From: Cryptosporangium arvum DSM 44712
GTDB lineage: Bacteria > Actinomycetota > Actinomycetes > Mycobacteriales > Cryptosporangiaceae
Direction: 5' to 3'
Length of the DNA: 64,000 nt
Assembly: GCF_000585375.1 (NCBI RefSeq)
Contig: NZ_KK073874.1
Coordinates: 1,302,001 to 1,366,000, forward strand
The notes below the pieces were generated by a model. The model was not told the origin of the DNA and did not search any database. It was given only the letters and a program-made list of their open reading frames with translations. Positions 24,866-33,391 of the stretch are shown piece after piece; the stretch's first letter is position 1; each line of letters starts with the position of its first letter. The translations under genes and the position numbers were made by a program.

Positions 24866-27091
24866 ATGGCGGTAGGGCGGATTCGGCGTCTCGACGCCCA
24901 GCCGGTGAACCTCGACGGGTTCGCCGTGGAGAACGCCGATCTCGGCCTGATCGCACTGCGCTCACCGCACGATCCGGCGCCGTCGCTGCGGCTGGAGGAC
25001 GGACGGGTCGTCGAGCTGGACGGCGTGGCCGAGGACGACTTCGACACGGTCGACGCGTTCATCGCCGCACACGGGCTGGACCTGTCGGTGGCGCCCGAGG
25101 CGATGGCCTTGCCCGACGTCGAACTGGCGCGATTGTTCGTGGATTTCGCCGTTCCCCGGGCCGAGGTGGTCCGCCTGGTGAGCGGCTGCACGCCGGCCAA
25201 GCTGGCCCGGGTGCTCGCGCTGCTGCGCCCGGCCGAGCTCATGATGGCGATGACGAAGCTGCGGGCCCGCCGCACGCCGAGCAACCAGGGGCACGTCACG
25301 AACCGGGCCGACGACCCGCTGCTGCTCGCCGCCGACGCCGCCACCGCGGCCGCCTACGGATTCCGCGAGCTGGAGACCACGGTGCCGGTGCTCGCCGACG
25401 CGCCGTCGAACGCGGTGGCGGTCAGCATCGGTGCCGCGGTGGGGGCGGCCGGGGTGCTCGTGCAGTGCTCGGTCGAAGAGGCGCTGGAACTGGAGCTCGG
25501 TCTGCGCGGGTTCGTCTCGTACGCCGAGACCGTCTCGCTCTACGGCACCGAGGGCGTGTTCACCGACGGGGACGACACGCCCTGGTCGAAGGCGTTCCTG
25601 ACCTCGGGGTACGCATCCCGGGGCATCAAGATGCGGGTGTCGTCGGGAGCCGGCGCCGAAGTGCTGATGGGCGGCGCCGAACGTCGTTCGATGCTCTACC
25701 TGGAGTCGCGCTGCGTGGCGCTGGCCCGGGCGATCGGTGCCCAGGGCGTGCAGAACGGCGGCATCGACGGGGCGTCGGTGGCCGCCGCCGTGCCCGCCGG
25801 GGTGCGTGAGCTGATGGCCGAGAACGTCATGGTGATGGCCCGCAACCTGGAGGCCTGCACCGGCAACGACGCGCTGATGAGCGAGTCCGACGTCCGCCGC
25901 ACCTCACGGACGCTGCCGATCCTGCTGGCCGGCTCGGACTTCGTCTGCAGCGGCTTCGGCACGATCGAGCGCTACGACAACATGTTCGGCCCGAGCAACT
26001 GGAACGCCGAGGACCTCGACGACTGGCTCGCGATGCAGCGGGACTGGGGTGTCGACGGGGGCCTTCGAACCGCGTCGCCGGACTCGCTGGAGCCGCTCCG
26101 GCGCCGCGCCGCCGAGGCGGTGCAGGCGGTGTACCGGTGGTTCGGACTGGCGGACCTCTCCGACGAGTCGATCGACGCCGCGGTGGACGCCGTCGGGTCG
26201 AAGGACCTGGTCGGGGACGACGCGCTGGCCGTTCTGAACGCCGCCCGCACGATCCGGGAATCCGGGCTCTCGATGGTGGACGTCGTGACGGCGCTGGCCG
26301 AGTCCGGGTTCGAGGAGGAGGCGTCGCGGATCCTGTCGATGCTCAAGGCGCGGGTGGTCGGTGACTATCTGCAGACGGCCGCCATCTTCACTCCGTCGAT
26401 GGACGTCTTGTCGCTGGTGACCGACCCGAACGACTACGCGGGGCCGGACACCGGGTACGTGCCGACGCCCTCCCGGCAGGCGGAGATCGACGACATCCGG
26501 CAGGCGCGCTCGGTGTCGGACCTACGGGCCGAGCAGGCCTCCTGGGCGTCCTCGTCGATTTCCTCGACCGGTCCGGCGGTGGTCGGGTCGGATCCGCGCG
26601 AGGTGGTGGTGGGCGTCTCGCCGGCGACCGGGAGGGAGATCTGGCGCACGCTGTCCGGCCTCCTGGTCGTGGACGTGCTCCAGGAGATCCTCGCCGGCCT
26701 CGAGGAGGAGGGCGCGCTCGGGCGGGTGGTGCGGATCAACGACACGCTCGACCTGGGCATGATCGGGTTGTCCGCGGCCCGGCTGGCCGGGTCGGGGGTC
26801 TCGGTCGGTCTGCAGGCCAAGGGCACGGCGTTGATCCACCGCCGGGACCTGCCGCCGCTGGCCAACCTGGAGTTGTACTCGGTGGCCCCGGTGCTCTCCC
26901 GCGCCGACTACCGGCTGCTCGGGGTGAACGCGGCCCGGCACGCGCGAGGAGCCGTTCCGGAGCCGGCGAAGAACCCGTACACCGACGAGGCGATCGAGGC
27001 GAGGTATCACACCGCGGTCGTGTCGCTGATCGCGGTGGAACGCGGTTGCTGCGCACCGGTCGGCCCGGACGAGTTGAAGGTGGCGGAATGA
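24866..27091 (+). CDS. pduC: B12-dependent diol/glycerol dehydratase, fused large and medium subunits
   Basis: Residues 1-550 match the diol dehydratase large subunit (HVTNRADDPLLLAADAATAAAYGFRE; VSSGAGAEVLMGGAERRSMLYLESRC; QNGGIDGASVAAAVP; ACTGNDALMSESDVRRTSR). Residues 585 to the end match the medium subunit (VVGVSPATGREIWRTLSGLLVVDVLQEILAGLEEEG; RINDTLDLGMIGLSAARLAGSG). The enzyme uses adenosylcobalamin to convert 1,2-propanediol or glycerol to an aldehyde. In enterobacteria these are separate PduC and PduD, so this is a natural fusion. The small subunit follows with ATGA overlap. No microcompartment shell genes are seen nearby. Confidence 0.95.
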   Translation: MAVGRIRRLDAQPVNLDGFAVENADLGLIALRSPHDPAPSLRLEDGRVVELDGVAEDDFDTVDAFIAAHGLDLSVAPEAMALPDVELARLFVDFAVPRAEVVRLVSGCTPAKLARVLALLRPAELMMAMTKLRARRTPSNQGHVTNRADDPLLLAADAATAAAYGFRELETTVPVLADAPSNAVAVSIGAAVGAAGVLVQCSVEEALELELGLRGFVSYAETVSLYGTEGVFTDGDDTPWSKAFLTSGYASRGIKMRVSSGAGAEVLMGGAERRSMLYLESRCVALARAIGAQGVQNGGIDGASVAAAVPAGVRELMAENVMVMARNLEACTGNDALMSESDVRRTSRTLPILLAGSDFVCSGFGTIERYDNMFGPSNWNAEDLDDWLAMQRDWGVDGGLRTASPDSLEPLRRRAAEAVQAVYRWFGLADLSDESIDAAVDAVGSKDLVGDDALAVLNAARTIRESGLSMVDVVTALAESGFEEEASRILSMLKARVVGDYLQTAAIFTPSMDVLSLVTDPNDYAGPDTGYVPTPSRQAEIDDIRQARSVSDLRAEQASWASSSISSTGPAVVGSDPREVVVGVSPATGREIWRTLSGLLVVDVLQEILAGLEEEGALGRVVRINDTLDLGMIGLSAARLAGSGVSVGLQAKGTALIHRRDLPPLANLELYSVAPVLSRADYRLLGVNAARHARGAVPEPAKNPYTDEAIEARYHTAVVSLIAVERGCCAPVGPDELKVAE

Positions 27092-27441
27092 AGGCGTTCT
27101 CCGGCCGGCCCCTGGAGTCGGTGACCTTGGAGGCGGTACGGGCCGGCGAGGTCGGCCCCGACGATCTGCGGATCCACCCGGAGACGCTCGAACACCAGGC
27201 GCAGGTGGCGCAGGCGCACGGCAACCCGCAGCTGGCCGCGAACTTCCGCCGCGCCGCCGAGCTCACCGCGATCGACGACGCCGACGTCATGCGCGTCTAC
27301 GAGGCCCTGCGTCCGCGCCGCAGCACGTTCGTCGAGCTGGAGGAGATCGCCGAGTGGCTCTCGGCCCGGGGCGCGACGATGAACGCCGCGCTGGTCCGCG
27401 AGGCCGCCCAGGTCTACCGACGCCGCGGCCTGTGCCGTTGA
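27088..27441 (+). CDS. pduE: Diol dehydratase small subunit
   Basis: The 117-residue protein matches PduE: GRPLESVTLEAVRAGEVGPDDLRIHPETLEHQAQVAQAHGNPQLAANFRRAAELTAIDD, then VYEALRPRRSTFVELEEIAEWL. It completes the dehydratase with the fused large/medium chain. Its start overlaps the previous stop (ATGA) and its end overlaps the reactivase gene, so all three are co-translated. Confidence 0.95.
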   Translation: MKAFSGRPLESVTLEAVRAGEVGPDDLRIHPETLEHQAQVAQAHGNPQLAANFRRAAELTAIDDADVMRVYEALRPRRSTFVELEEIAEWLSARGATMNAALVREAAQVYRRRGLCR

Positions 27442-29102
27442 GGCTGGTCGCGGGGGTCGACATCGGGAACTCGACCACCGAAGTGGTGCTGGCCGACGTC
27501 GCCACCGGGGAGCCGGTGGCCTGGGACCGGACGATGACCAGGGGCGCGAAGGGCACGGTTTCCTCGGTGCGGGGCGCAGCCGCGCTGGTGCGACGACTGG
27601 TGCGGCGGGTTCCCGACGGCGAGCTGGTGTCGGCGGCGGTGGCGCCACTGCGCCCGGTCCGGACGTCGACCACCACGGTGCCGGAACCCCCGGCGGACAC
27701 CGGCCGGTTCGCGGTGCTCGCGGCCGGGGTGGCGTCCCCGGGCGGGGTGGGTTCGGGTGTGGGACGGCCGGTGTCGATCGAGGAGATCGAGGTCCCCGGT
27801 GGGGCGCCGGTGGTGGCGTTGGTGTCCGCCGGGTACCGCGAGGCGGCTCCGCGTCTGAACGCGCTGCTCGCGGAGGGCGCGCCGATCGTCGCCGTGCTGC
27901 TGGCCGCGGACGAGGCGCGCCTGGTGGCGAACCGGTTGGAGCATCCGGTTCCGGTGGTGGACGGCGTGGACCTGGCCGCGGCGGCGGGCGCGACGCTGGT
28001 GGCGGTCGAGGTGGTGACGGCCGGGCGTCCGCTGCGGAAGCTGACCGATCCGCTGTTTCTGGCGAGCGGGTTCGGCGTGGGAGCGGAGGAGAACGACGAC
28101 GTGCGGCGGCTCGCCCGGCAGCTGGCCGATGTCTCCAGCGCGGCGGTGGCACTGGGTGCGGTGCCGGTGGAGCCGGCGGGTCCGGCCGGAGGACGGATCT
28201 GGACGCGCCGGCATCCGGGCGGCGGTGAGGGGCTCGTCTGGGCGGAGGCCGCTCGTCGGTTGGGGGAGGCTGAGCCGGGGGCGTTCGCGGCGTACGCGGT
28301 GGACGGTGGTGAACGCGTCGCGGTGGCCGACCTGGCGGTCGTCGACGTGGGGGCGCTGGCCAAGTCGCTGCTGGTACGGATCGGCGCGGGTGGCGGCGGG
28401 TACGCGCTCGCGGCGCTGGACGCCGCAGCCGGTCCGGTGCCGGCCGACGCACTGCTCACCGAGGCGCTCGGCGTTCCGGTGGTGAGCGCGTCGAGCGAGG
28501 CCGCCGCCGCCCGCTCGGGCGCGCTCACGACCCCCGGAGCGCCGGCCGACGCCGTCGTCGTGGACATCGGCGGTGGCACCGTGGACGTGATCGGCCCCGC
28601 CCACGAGCGGGTGCTCGCGGGCGGCGGAGATCTGCTGACCGCCGCGGTGGCGTTGGGGCTCGACGTGACCCGCGGCGCGGCCGAGTGGGCCAAGCGCGGA
28701 CCGGCGGTACGCGTGGAGACCCCGCAGCTCGCGACCCAGGAGGACGGGGACAAGACGTTCCTGGAAGCGCCGCAGCCGGCGGGCACGGTCGGGTGGCTGG
28801 CGGCGCCGGGGCCGGCGGGCCTGCTGCCGATCACCGTCCGGATCGGACCGGCGGAGTGGCGCACGTTCCGGCTCGCGCTGAAACAGGCGGTGCTGGGAAC
28901 CGCGGTGCGCCGAGGTCTGGTCGGGGCCGGCACGGTCCTGGTGGTGGGCGGCCCGGCCGGCGACGACGAGGTGCTGCGGGTCGTGGACGCGGTGTTGCCG
29001 CCGGGCGCGGGGTTGGGGCGCGGAAACGTCGCGGGCGTGCTGGGACACCGGTACGCGGTGGCCTGGGGCCTCGCCCTGGCCGCCGGAACGACCCAGGGCT
29101 AG
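27432..29102 (+). CDS. pduG: Diol dehydratase reactivating factor, large subunit
   Basis: This ATP-dependent chaperone-like enzyme exchanges damaged cobalamin in diol dehydratase. The 556-residue protein shows the actin/Hsp70-like phosphate motif VAGVDIGNSTTEVVLAD and the second nucleotide region VVDIGGGTVDVIGP, plus PLRPVRTSTTTVPEPP and LTDPLFLASGFGVGAEENDDVRRLARQ, all typical of DdrA/PduG. GTG 27432 is preferred; TTG 27438 overlaps the pduE stop exactly. No small reactivase subunit (DdrB/PduH) is recognised next to it. Confidence 0.93.
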   Translation: MPLRLVAGVDIGNSTTEVVLADVATGEPVAWDRTMTRGAKGTVSSVRGAAALVRRLVRRVPDGELVSAAVAPLRPVRTSTTTVPEPPADTGRFAVLAAGVASPGGVGSGVGRPVSIEEIEVPGGAPVVALVSAGYREAAPRLNALLAEGAPIVAVLLAADEARLVANRLEHPVPVVDGVDLAAAAGATLVAVEVVTAGRPLRKLTDPLFLASGFGVGAEENDDVRRLARQLADVSSAAVALGAVPVEPAGPAGGRIWTRRHPGGGEGLVWAEAARRLGEAEPGAFAAYAVDGGERVAVADLAVVDVGALAKSLLVRIGAGGGGYALAALDAAAGPVPADALLTEALGVPVVSASSEAAAARSGALTTPGAPADAVVVDIGGGTVDVIGPAHERVLAGGGDLLTAAVALGLDVTRGAAEWAKRGPAVRVETPQLATQEDGDKTFLEAPQPAGTVGWLAAPGPAGLLPITVRIGPAEWRTFRLALKQAVLGTAVRRGLVGAGTVLVVGGPAGDDEVLRVVDAVLPPGAGLGRGNVAGVLGHRYAVAWGLALAAGTTQG

Positions 29103-29109
29103 CCAACCG

Positions 29110-29232
29110 CTAGGTCGCGGCCAGGCGTTCGACCACTGGGGCCAGGGCCTCCATCGCGGCGGCGTCGACGGCCAGGTAGGAGACGCCGGTGTTGTCGCGC
29201 AGGCGGGACAGCGACGCTGCCATCTCCGGCGG
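29110..29232 (-). pseudogene. C-terminal remnant of a luciferase-like (F420-type) monooxygenase
   Basis: On the minus strand, 40 codons ending in TAG read PPEMAASLSRLRDNTGVSYL and then a stretch ending LAPVVERLAAT. This matches the extreme C-terminus of actinobacterial LLM-class F420-dependent oxidoreductases (the helix and strand after the barrel). The rest of the gene is missing: upstream sequence in this frame is unrelated and has no start that gives a barrel. It is probably a decayed fragment left between the reactivase gene and the next kinase gene. Confidence 0.45.
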
Positions 29233-29426
29233 CCGAGATCCGCGGGCTCGCCCCCGGCGTACACCCCGGCTTCCGCGGCCCGCCGTAGGCCACTCGTCGC
29301 CCGGGCACGACGCCCGGTTGAGAACGTCCGTTGCCCGGTTGAGACGTGGCGCGCGTTGTGGATTCCCGCGACGAGCCCGGAAAATTGCCTACGAAGCGAA
29401 TCGTCGACCCGGAACGGACGACGTGG

Positions 29427-31607
29427 ATGATCGTCGATCGCGCGCGCATCGAGGAGGCACTGCCCGGCTACGAGCTGGGCGCCGAACTCGGTCGTGGCGC
29501 GTTCGGCCTGGTGATCGCGGCGCGTCACCGGCAGCTGGATCGGGACGTCGCGATCAAGGTGCTCGGGCGGCCCGGTGACCCGGTCGAGGAGAGCCGGTTC
29601 CGGGCCGAGGCGCGCGTGTTGTCCGAGCTGGACCATCCGCACGTCGTCCGGTTGCACGACTACGTGGAGCACAGCGGGCTGTTCCTGCTGGTGATGGAGC
29701 GGTTGAGCGGCGGCGGCCTGGCCCTCGACCGGGTCCGGCCGGAGTACGCGTGTGCGCTGGGGCTCGCGGTCGCCGACGCGCTCGAGGCCGCCCACCGCCG
29801 CCGGGTGCTGCATCGCGACGTCAAGCCCGACAACCTGCTGTTCGCCGGCGACGGCACGGTGAAGGTGACCGACTTCGGCATCGCGAAGATCATCGAGGGG
29901 ACGACGGCGGCGTCGAGTTCGTTCGTCGGGTCGCCGGTGTACATGGCGCCCGAGCAGGCGGCGCTCGGGCGGCTCGGGCCGGGCACGGACCTGTACTCGC
30001 TGAGCGTCGTGCTGTACCGGCTGCTGACCGGCCGGCCGGTGTTCGCGGTCGACCTGCCGCCGCCCGCGATGCTGCTCGCGCACCTGAGCAGACGCCCCCC
30101 GCCGATGCCGGACGTCGCCGACCGGGTGGCGGGGGTGGTGCTGCGCGGGCTGGCCAAGGACATCGACGACCGGCAGCCCACCGCGCGCTCGTACGCGCTC
30201 GATCTGGCGTCGGCGGCGGCGGAGTCGTTCGGCGGGGACTGGCTCGCGCGGGCAGGGCTCCCGGTCCGGGTGGACGAAGAGGTGCGTGACGCGGCGCGGG
30301 CGACCAAGGCGGTCCGGTCGTTCGAGACCACGGTCGGTCGGCGGCTGCCGGACTGGCCGTGGGGGTTGCCGCCCACCCGCCTCGACGAGGTCCTCCCCAG
30401 TGCACCGTCGACCGGGAAGAGGCCCGCCGCCACCCGTCCGCCCCCGGGCCGGGCCCCGGACCCCGGTCCGGACTCCGTCACCGAGGAACTGGCCGCGCGG
30501 GCCCCGGCCGCACCGACCTCCGGCGCCCTCGTCATCACGCCGGCCCCGGCCTGGCTCCTGCGCCGTCCGACCCGACGCGCCCGCCCCCTGGCCATCGCCA
30601 CCGCACTGCTCGGCGCCGTCCTCGCCGCGATCGTCGTCGGCCTCGGCGTCAGCACCTTCGACACCGGTCCGACCGTCGTGCCCGGCCCGGCCGGCGTCGT
30701 CGCGTCCGGACGCACCCTCTACGTCTCCGATCCGGCCCGCAGCCAGGTCCGCCGCTTCGACTCGGGCCGGGTCAGCGGCTCGGGCGGCACCGTCGTGGCC
30801 GGCAGCGGGCGCGACGGTTTCTCCGGCGACGGCGGCCGGGCCGTCGACGCCGAGCTCAGCGAACCCGGGCCTCTCGCCGTCGACGGCAACGGCAACCTCT
30901 ACATCGCCGACATCGGCAACCGCCGGATCCGCAAGGTCACAGTGGACGGCCGGATCAGCACGGTGGTGGGCGGCGGAACACGCGCTCTGAACAGCCGGCT
31001 GCACGCGAGCCAGGTCCGGCTCACCCAACCGTTCTCGATCGCGGTGAGCTCCCAGGGTGTCCTCTGGGTCGCCGAACAGCAGCGCAACCGGATCTGCCGG
31101 GTGCAGCCCGACGGCACGGTCGAGGCCTACGTCGGCACCGGCCAGGCCGGTTTCGGCGGCGACGGCCTCTACGCCAGCTGGGCACTGCTCAAGGCGCCGA
31201 CCGCGGTCGCGCTCAACCCGTCCGGCGACCGTCTCTACGTCGCCGACCAGGGCAATCGCCGGATCCGGGAGGTCCGGGTGGGGTCCGGCTTCATCCGGAC
31301 GTACGCGGGCGACGGCAGCGATGGTCCGTTCCGGAACAACGTCCAGGCCACGGCCGGCGGACTCTCGAGCGTCTACACGCTCGCCGCCACCGCCGACGGC
31401 ACCGTGTTCCTCGGTGGCACCGACGCCCGCCTGGTCGATCCGTCGGGCTTCGTCCGCCCGGTGGCGGCGCTGCCGACGATCTCGTTGGCCGTGACCCCGA
31501 ACGGCACGGTCTATCTCGTCGCCGAGCAGAAGAACACGTCCGGCGACCGCGTCCACCGTCTCTACCGACGGAGCCCGTCCGGTGAGCTCACTCGTCTACC
31601 GTGGTGA
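29427..31607 (+). CDS. Membrane Ser/Thr protein kinase with extracellular NHL repeats
   Basis: The start ATG 29427 gives MIVDRARIEEALPGYELG, matching the start of the paralogue at 22634. The kinase domain is complete: GRGAFGLVIAA, K44 in VAIKVLG, HRDVKPDN at 129-136, DFG at 149-151, and SPVYMAPEQAALG. About 100 residues of Pro/Ala-rich linker and one membrane segment (LAIATALLGAVLAAIVVGLG) follow. The extracellular part has NHL-type propeller repeats (NLYIADIGNRRIRKVTVDGR; RLYVADQGNRRIREVRVG). It should sense an outside ligand or surface and phosphorylate cytoplasmic targets. Length is 726 residues. Confidence 0.92.
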   Translation: MIVDRARIEEALPGYELGAELGRGAFGLVIAARHRQLDRDVAIKVLGRPGDPVEESRFRAEARVLSELDHPHVVRLHDYVEHSGLFLLVMERLSGGGLALDRVRPEYACALGLAVADALEAAHRRRVLHRDVKPDNLLFAGDGTVKVTDFGIAKIIEGTTAASSSFVGSPVYMAPEQAALGRLGPGTDLYSLSVVLYRLLTGRPVFAVDLPPPAMLLAHLSRRPPPMPDVADRVAGVVLRGLAKDIDDRQPTARSYALDLASAAAESFGGDWLARAGLPVRVDEEVRDAARATKAVRSFETTVGRRLPDWPWGLPPTRLDEVLPSAPSTGKRPAATRPPPGRAPDPGPDSVTEELAARAPAAPTSGALVITPAPAWLLRRPTRRARPLAIATALLGAVLAAIVVGLGVSTFDTGPTVVPGPAGVVASGRTLYVSDPARSQVRRFDSGRVSGSGGTVVAGSGRDGFSGDGGRAVDAELSEPGPLAVDGNGNLYIADIGNRRIRKVTVDGRISTVVGGGTRALNSRLHASQVRLTQPFSIAVSSQGVLWVAEQQRNRICRVQPDGTVEAYVGTGQAGFGGDGLYASWALLKAPTAVALNPSGDRLYVADQGNRRIREVRVGSGFIRTYAGDGSDGPFRNNVQATAGGLSSVYTLAATADGTVFLGGTDARLVDPSGFVRPVAALPTISLAVTPNGTVYLVAEQKNTSGDRVHRLYRRSPSGELTRLPW

Positions 31608-32142
31608 GGTGAGCGTCGTCATCTCCGTCAGCAAGGACTCCGAGCACCACTTCAGCAAGCGGCCCGTCGACGAGATCGTGCTGCTCGCCGGTCTGGGCGT
31701 CGAGGGTGACGCGCACGCGGGCGTCACCGTCCAGCACCGGTCCCGGGTCGCGGTCGACCCGACCCAGCCGAACCTGCGGCAGGTCCACCTGATCCAGAGC
31801 GAGCTGATCGACGAGCTCGCCGACTTCGACCTCGCTCCCGGCGGGCTCGGCGAGAACGTGCTGACCCGCGGGATCGACCTGCTCGCGCTGCCGACCGGCG
31901 CCGTGCTGCGGCTGGGCGCGGACGCGACGATCGAGATCACCGGGTTGCGCAACCCGTGCCGCCAGATCGACGGGTACCGCTCCGGGTTGCTCAAGCAGGT
32001 GCTCACCAAGGACGAGCGCGGTTCGATCGTCCGTAGGGCCGGAGTGATGGGCGTGGTCACGGCCGGGGGAGTGGTTCGCCCCGGAGACGCCGTCGCGGTG
32101 ACCATGCCGCCGCCTCCGCATCAGGCGTTGGAGCGCGTCTGA
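31582..32142 (+). CDS. MOSC-domain protein
   Basis: The protein matches the MOSC (molybdenum cofactor sulfurase C-terminal) superfamily: HHFSKRPVDEIVLLAGLGVEGDAHAGVTVQHRS, PNLRQVHLIQSELIDEL, GLGENVLTRGIDLLALP, and the conserved Cys in GLRNPCRQID. Such proteins transfer or bind sulfur or molybdenum-cofactor-related ligands; the substrate is unknown. GTG 31582 has GGAG eight bases upstream and overlaps the kinase gene end; GTG 31609 would also give a full domain. The gene end overlaps the convergent MFS gene by 22 bases. Confidence 0.88.
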   Translation: MSSLVYRGEVSVVISVSKDSEHHFSKRPVDEIVLLAGLGVEGDAHAGVTVQHRSRVAVDPTQPNLRQVHLIQSELIDELADFDLAPGGLGENVLTRGIDLLALPTGAVLRLGADATIEITGLRNPCRQIDGYRSGLLKQVLTKDERGSIVRRAGVMGVVTAGGVVRPGDAVAVTMPPPPHQALERV

Positions 32143-33332
32143 CCGAGCCGGAGCCGTTCGGCCCGCGAAGCCAGCGGCACGATCGGAGCCGCGCAGAACA
32201 CGAAGAACCCGGTCAGGACCAGCCAGCCCTCGGCGCCGAGGCCACCCACCAGCGCGGCTACCGCGGCCGGGGAGAACTCCTGCACGGCGCCGGTCATCGT
32301 CGCGTTGAGGCCCTGGTACTCGCCGCGGCACTCCTCGCGCATCAGCCCCACCGACACGCCCCACTGCCCGGACATGAACAGCAACTCACCGGCGACGTGG
32401 AGCAGGCCGCCCACCAGGACGATCACCACCGCCCACCCGGCCGGCACCCATGCGGCCGGAACGAACACCAGGCAGCTCGCACCCAGCACCACGCCGCTGA
32501 GCGTCGCGGCCCTCGCGCCCCGCCGGATCGTCGTGATCCGGGCGCTCACCGCGCTCTGCAGGGCCGCGATCAGGAGCGAACTCACGATCACGGTGGTCGC
32601 CGCGACCGCCGCCGGCGCCTCGGTCGACGAGACCACCCACAGTGGAATGCCGACCGACTGCACGGCCCAGCAGGCGGTCAACGCGGTGATCGGAACCATC
32701 GCCGCGAGATACCGACGGTCGCGGATCGCGGTGCCGCGCAACCCCGCCCAGCGACTGAGCTGCCGCCCCCTCGTCGTCTCCGGCACGCCGGACAACAGAG
32801 CCGCGTTGACGACGAACGTCGCCGCGTTGCCGACGATCGCCGCGACGTACGCCCACGGCCGGTCGACCGCGAGGACCACCGCGCCCAGGCCGGCACCCAC
32901 GGTGTTCCCGGCGTGCACGGCGGCCCGCGACCGGGCCAGCATCCGGACCCGCCCGTCGCCGGTGAACAGGCCGGTGATCAGCGCGTTGCTGACCCCGGAC
33001 CCCACCACCTGGGCGCCGTTGAACACCGCGGCGACGAGGGTGAGCGCGAGCATGCCGTCGACCCGGAGGAACGCGAGGCAGGCGACGGCGCGCACCAGGT
33101 TGATCGTCAGCGACACCCGCCGGGCCCCGACCCGGTCGGCGATCGCGCCGCCCGGCAGCGACAGCCCGATGCCGACGACGCCGGCCACCGCGAGCGACAC
33201 CCCGAGCTCGCCGGGGGAGAGGCCCACGACGCGGGTGAGGTACAGCGCCCAGATCGTGAACCAGAGCCCGCCGCCGACGCCGTTGATGCCGGCGCCGAGG
33301 AGTAGGCGAGTACTCACGCGGTCATGTTTCAT
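32121..33332 (-). CDS. MFS transporter (drug-efflux type)
   Basis: The 403-residue protein has about twelve membrane segments and the MFS signature between segments 2 and 3 (GGAIADRVGARRVSL). The sequence (GINGVGGGLWFTIWALYLTRVVGLSPGELG) resembles actinobacterial exporters of small hydrophobic compounds. Its start codon lies inside a 21-base palindrome, and a divergent ArsR-like regulator starts 60 bases away, so it is probably repressed by that protein. A GTG at codon 6 is an alternative start. Confidence 0.88.
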   Translation of the reverse strand: MKHDRVSTRLLLGAGINGVGGGLWFTIWALYLTRVVGLSPGELGVSLAVAGVVGIGLSLPGGAIADRVGARRVSLTINLVRAVACLAFLRVDGMLALTLVAAVFNGAQVVGSGVSNALITGLFTGDGRVRMLARSRAAVHAGNTVGAGLGAVVLAVDRPWAYVAAIVGNAATFVVNAALLSGVPETTRGRQLSRWAGLRGTAIRDRRYLAAMVPITALTACWAVQSVGIPLWVVSSTEAPAAVAATTVIVSSLLIAALQSAVSARITTIRRGARAATLSGVVLGASCLVFVPAAWVPAGWAVVIVLVGGLLHVAGELLFMSGQWGVSVGLMREECRGEYQGLNATMTGAVQEFSPAAVAALVGGLGAEGWLVLTGFFVFCAAPIVPLASRAERLRLGQTRSNA

Positions 33333-33342
33333 GGAAACATGA
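33322..33342. promoter_or_regulatory. Palindromic operator between MFS gene and ArsR-like regulator
   Basis: TCATGTTTC (33322-33330) and GAAACATGA (33334-33342) are perfect nine-base inverted arms with an ATG spacer. The site covers the MFS start codon and lies 50 bases before the regulator's GTG. It is an excellent candidate for the binding site of the regulator encoded at 33392. Confidence 0.65.
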
Positions 33343-33391
33343 ATTATCGCTGTCGGGCAGACTCAAACCTGGATCCGGAAGGAGGGGTGCC

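Noticed and set aside
27414-31556. 1380-codon open frame antisense to the reactivase and kinase genes
   Set aside because: Low-complexity translation with no recognisable fold; opposite strand is fully explained.
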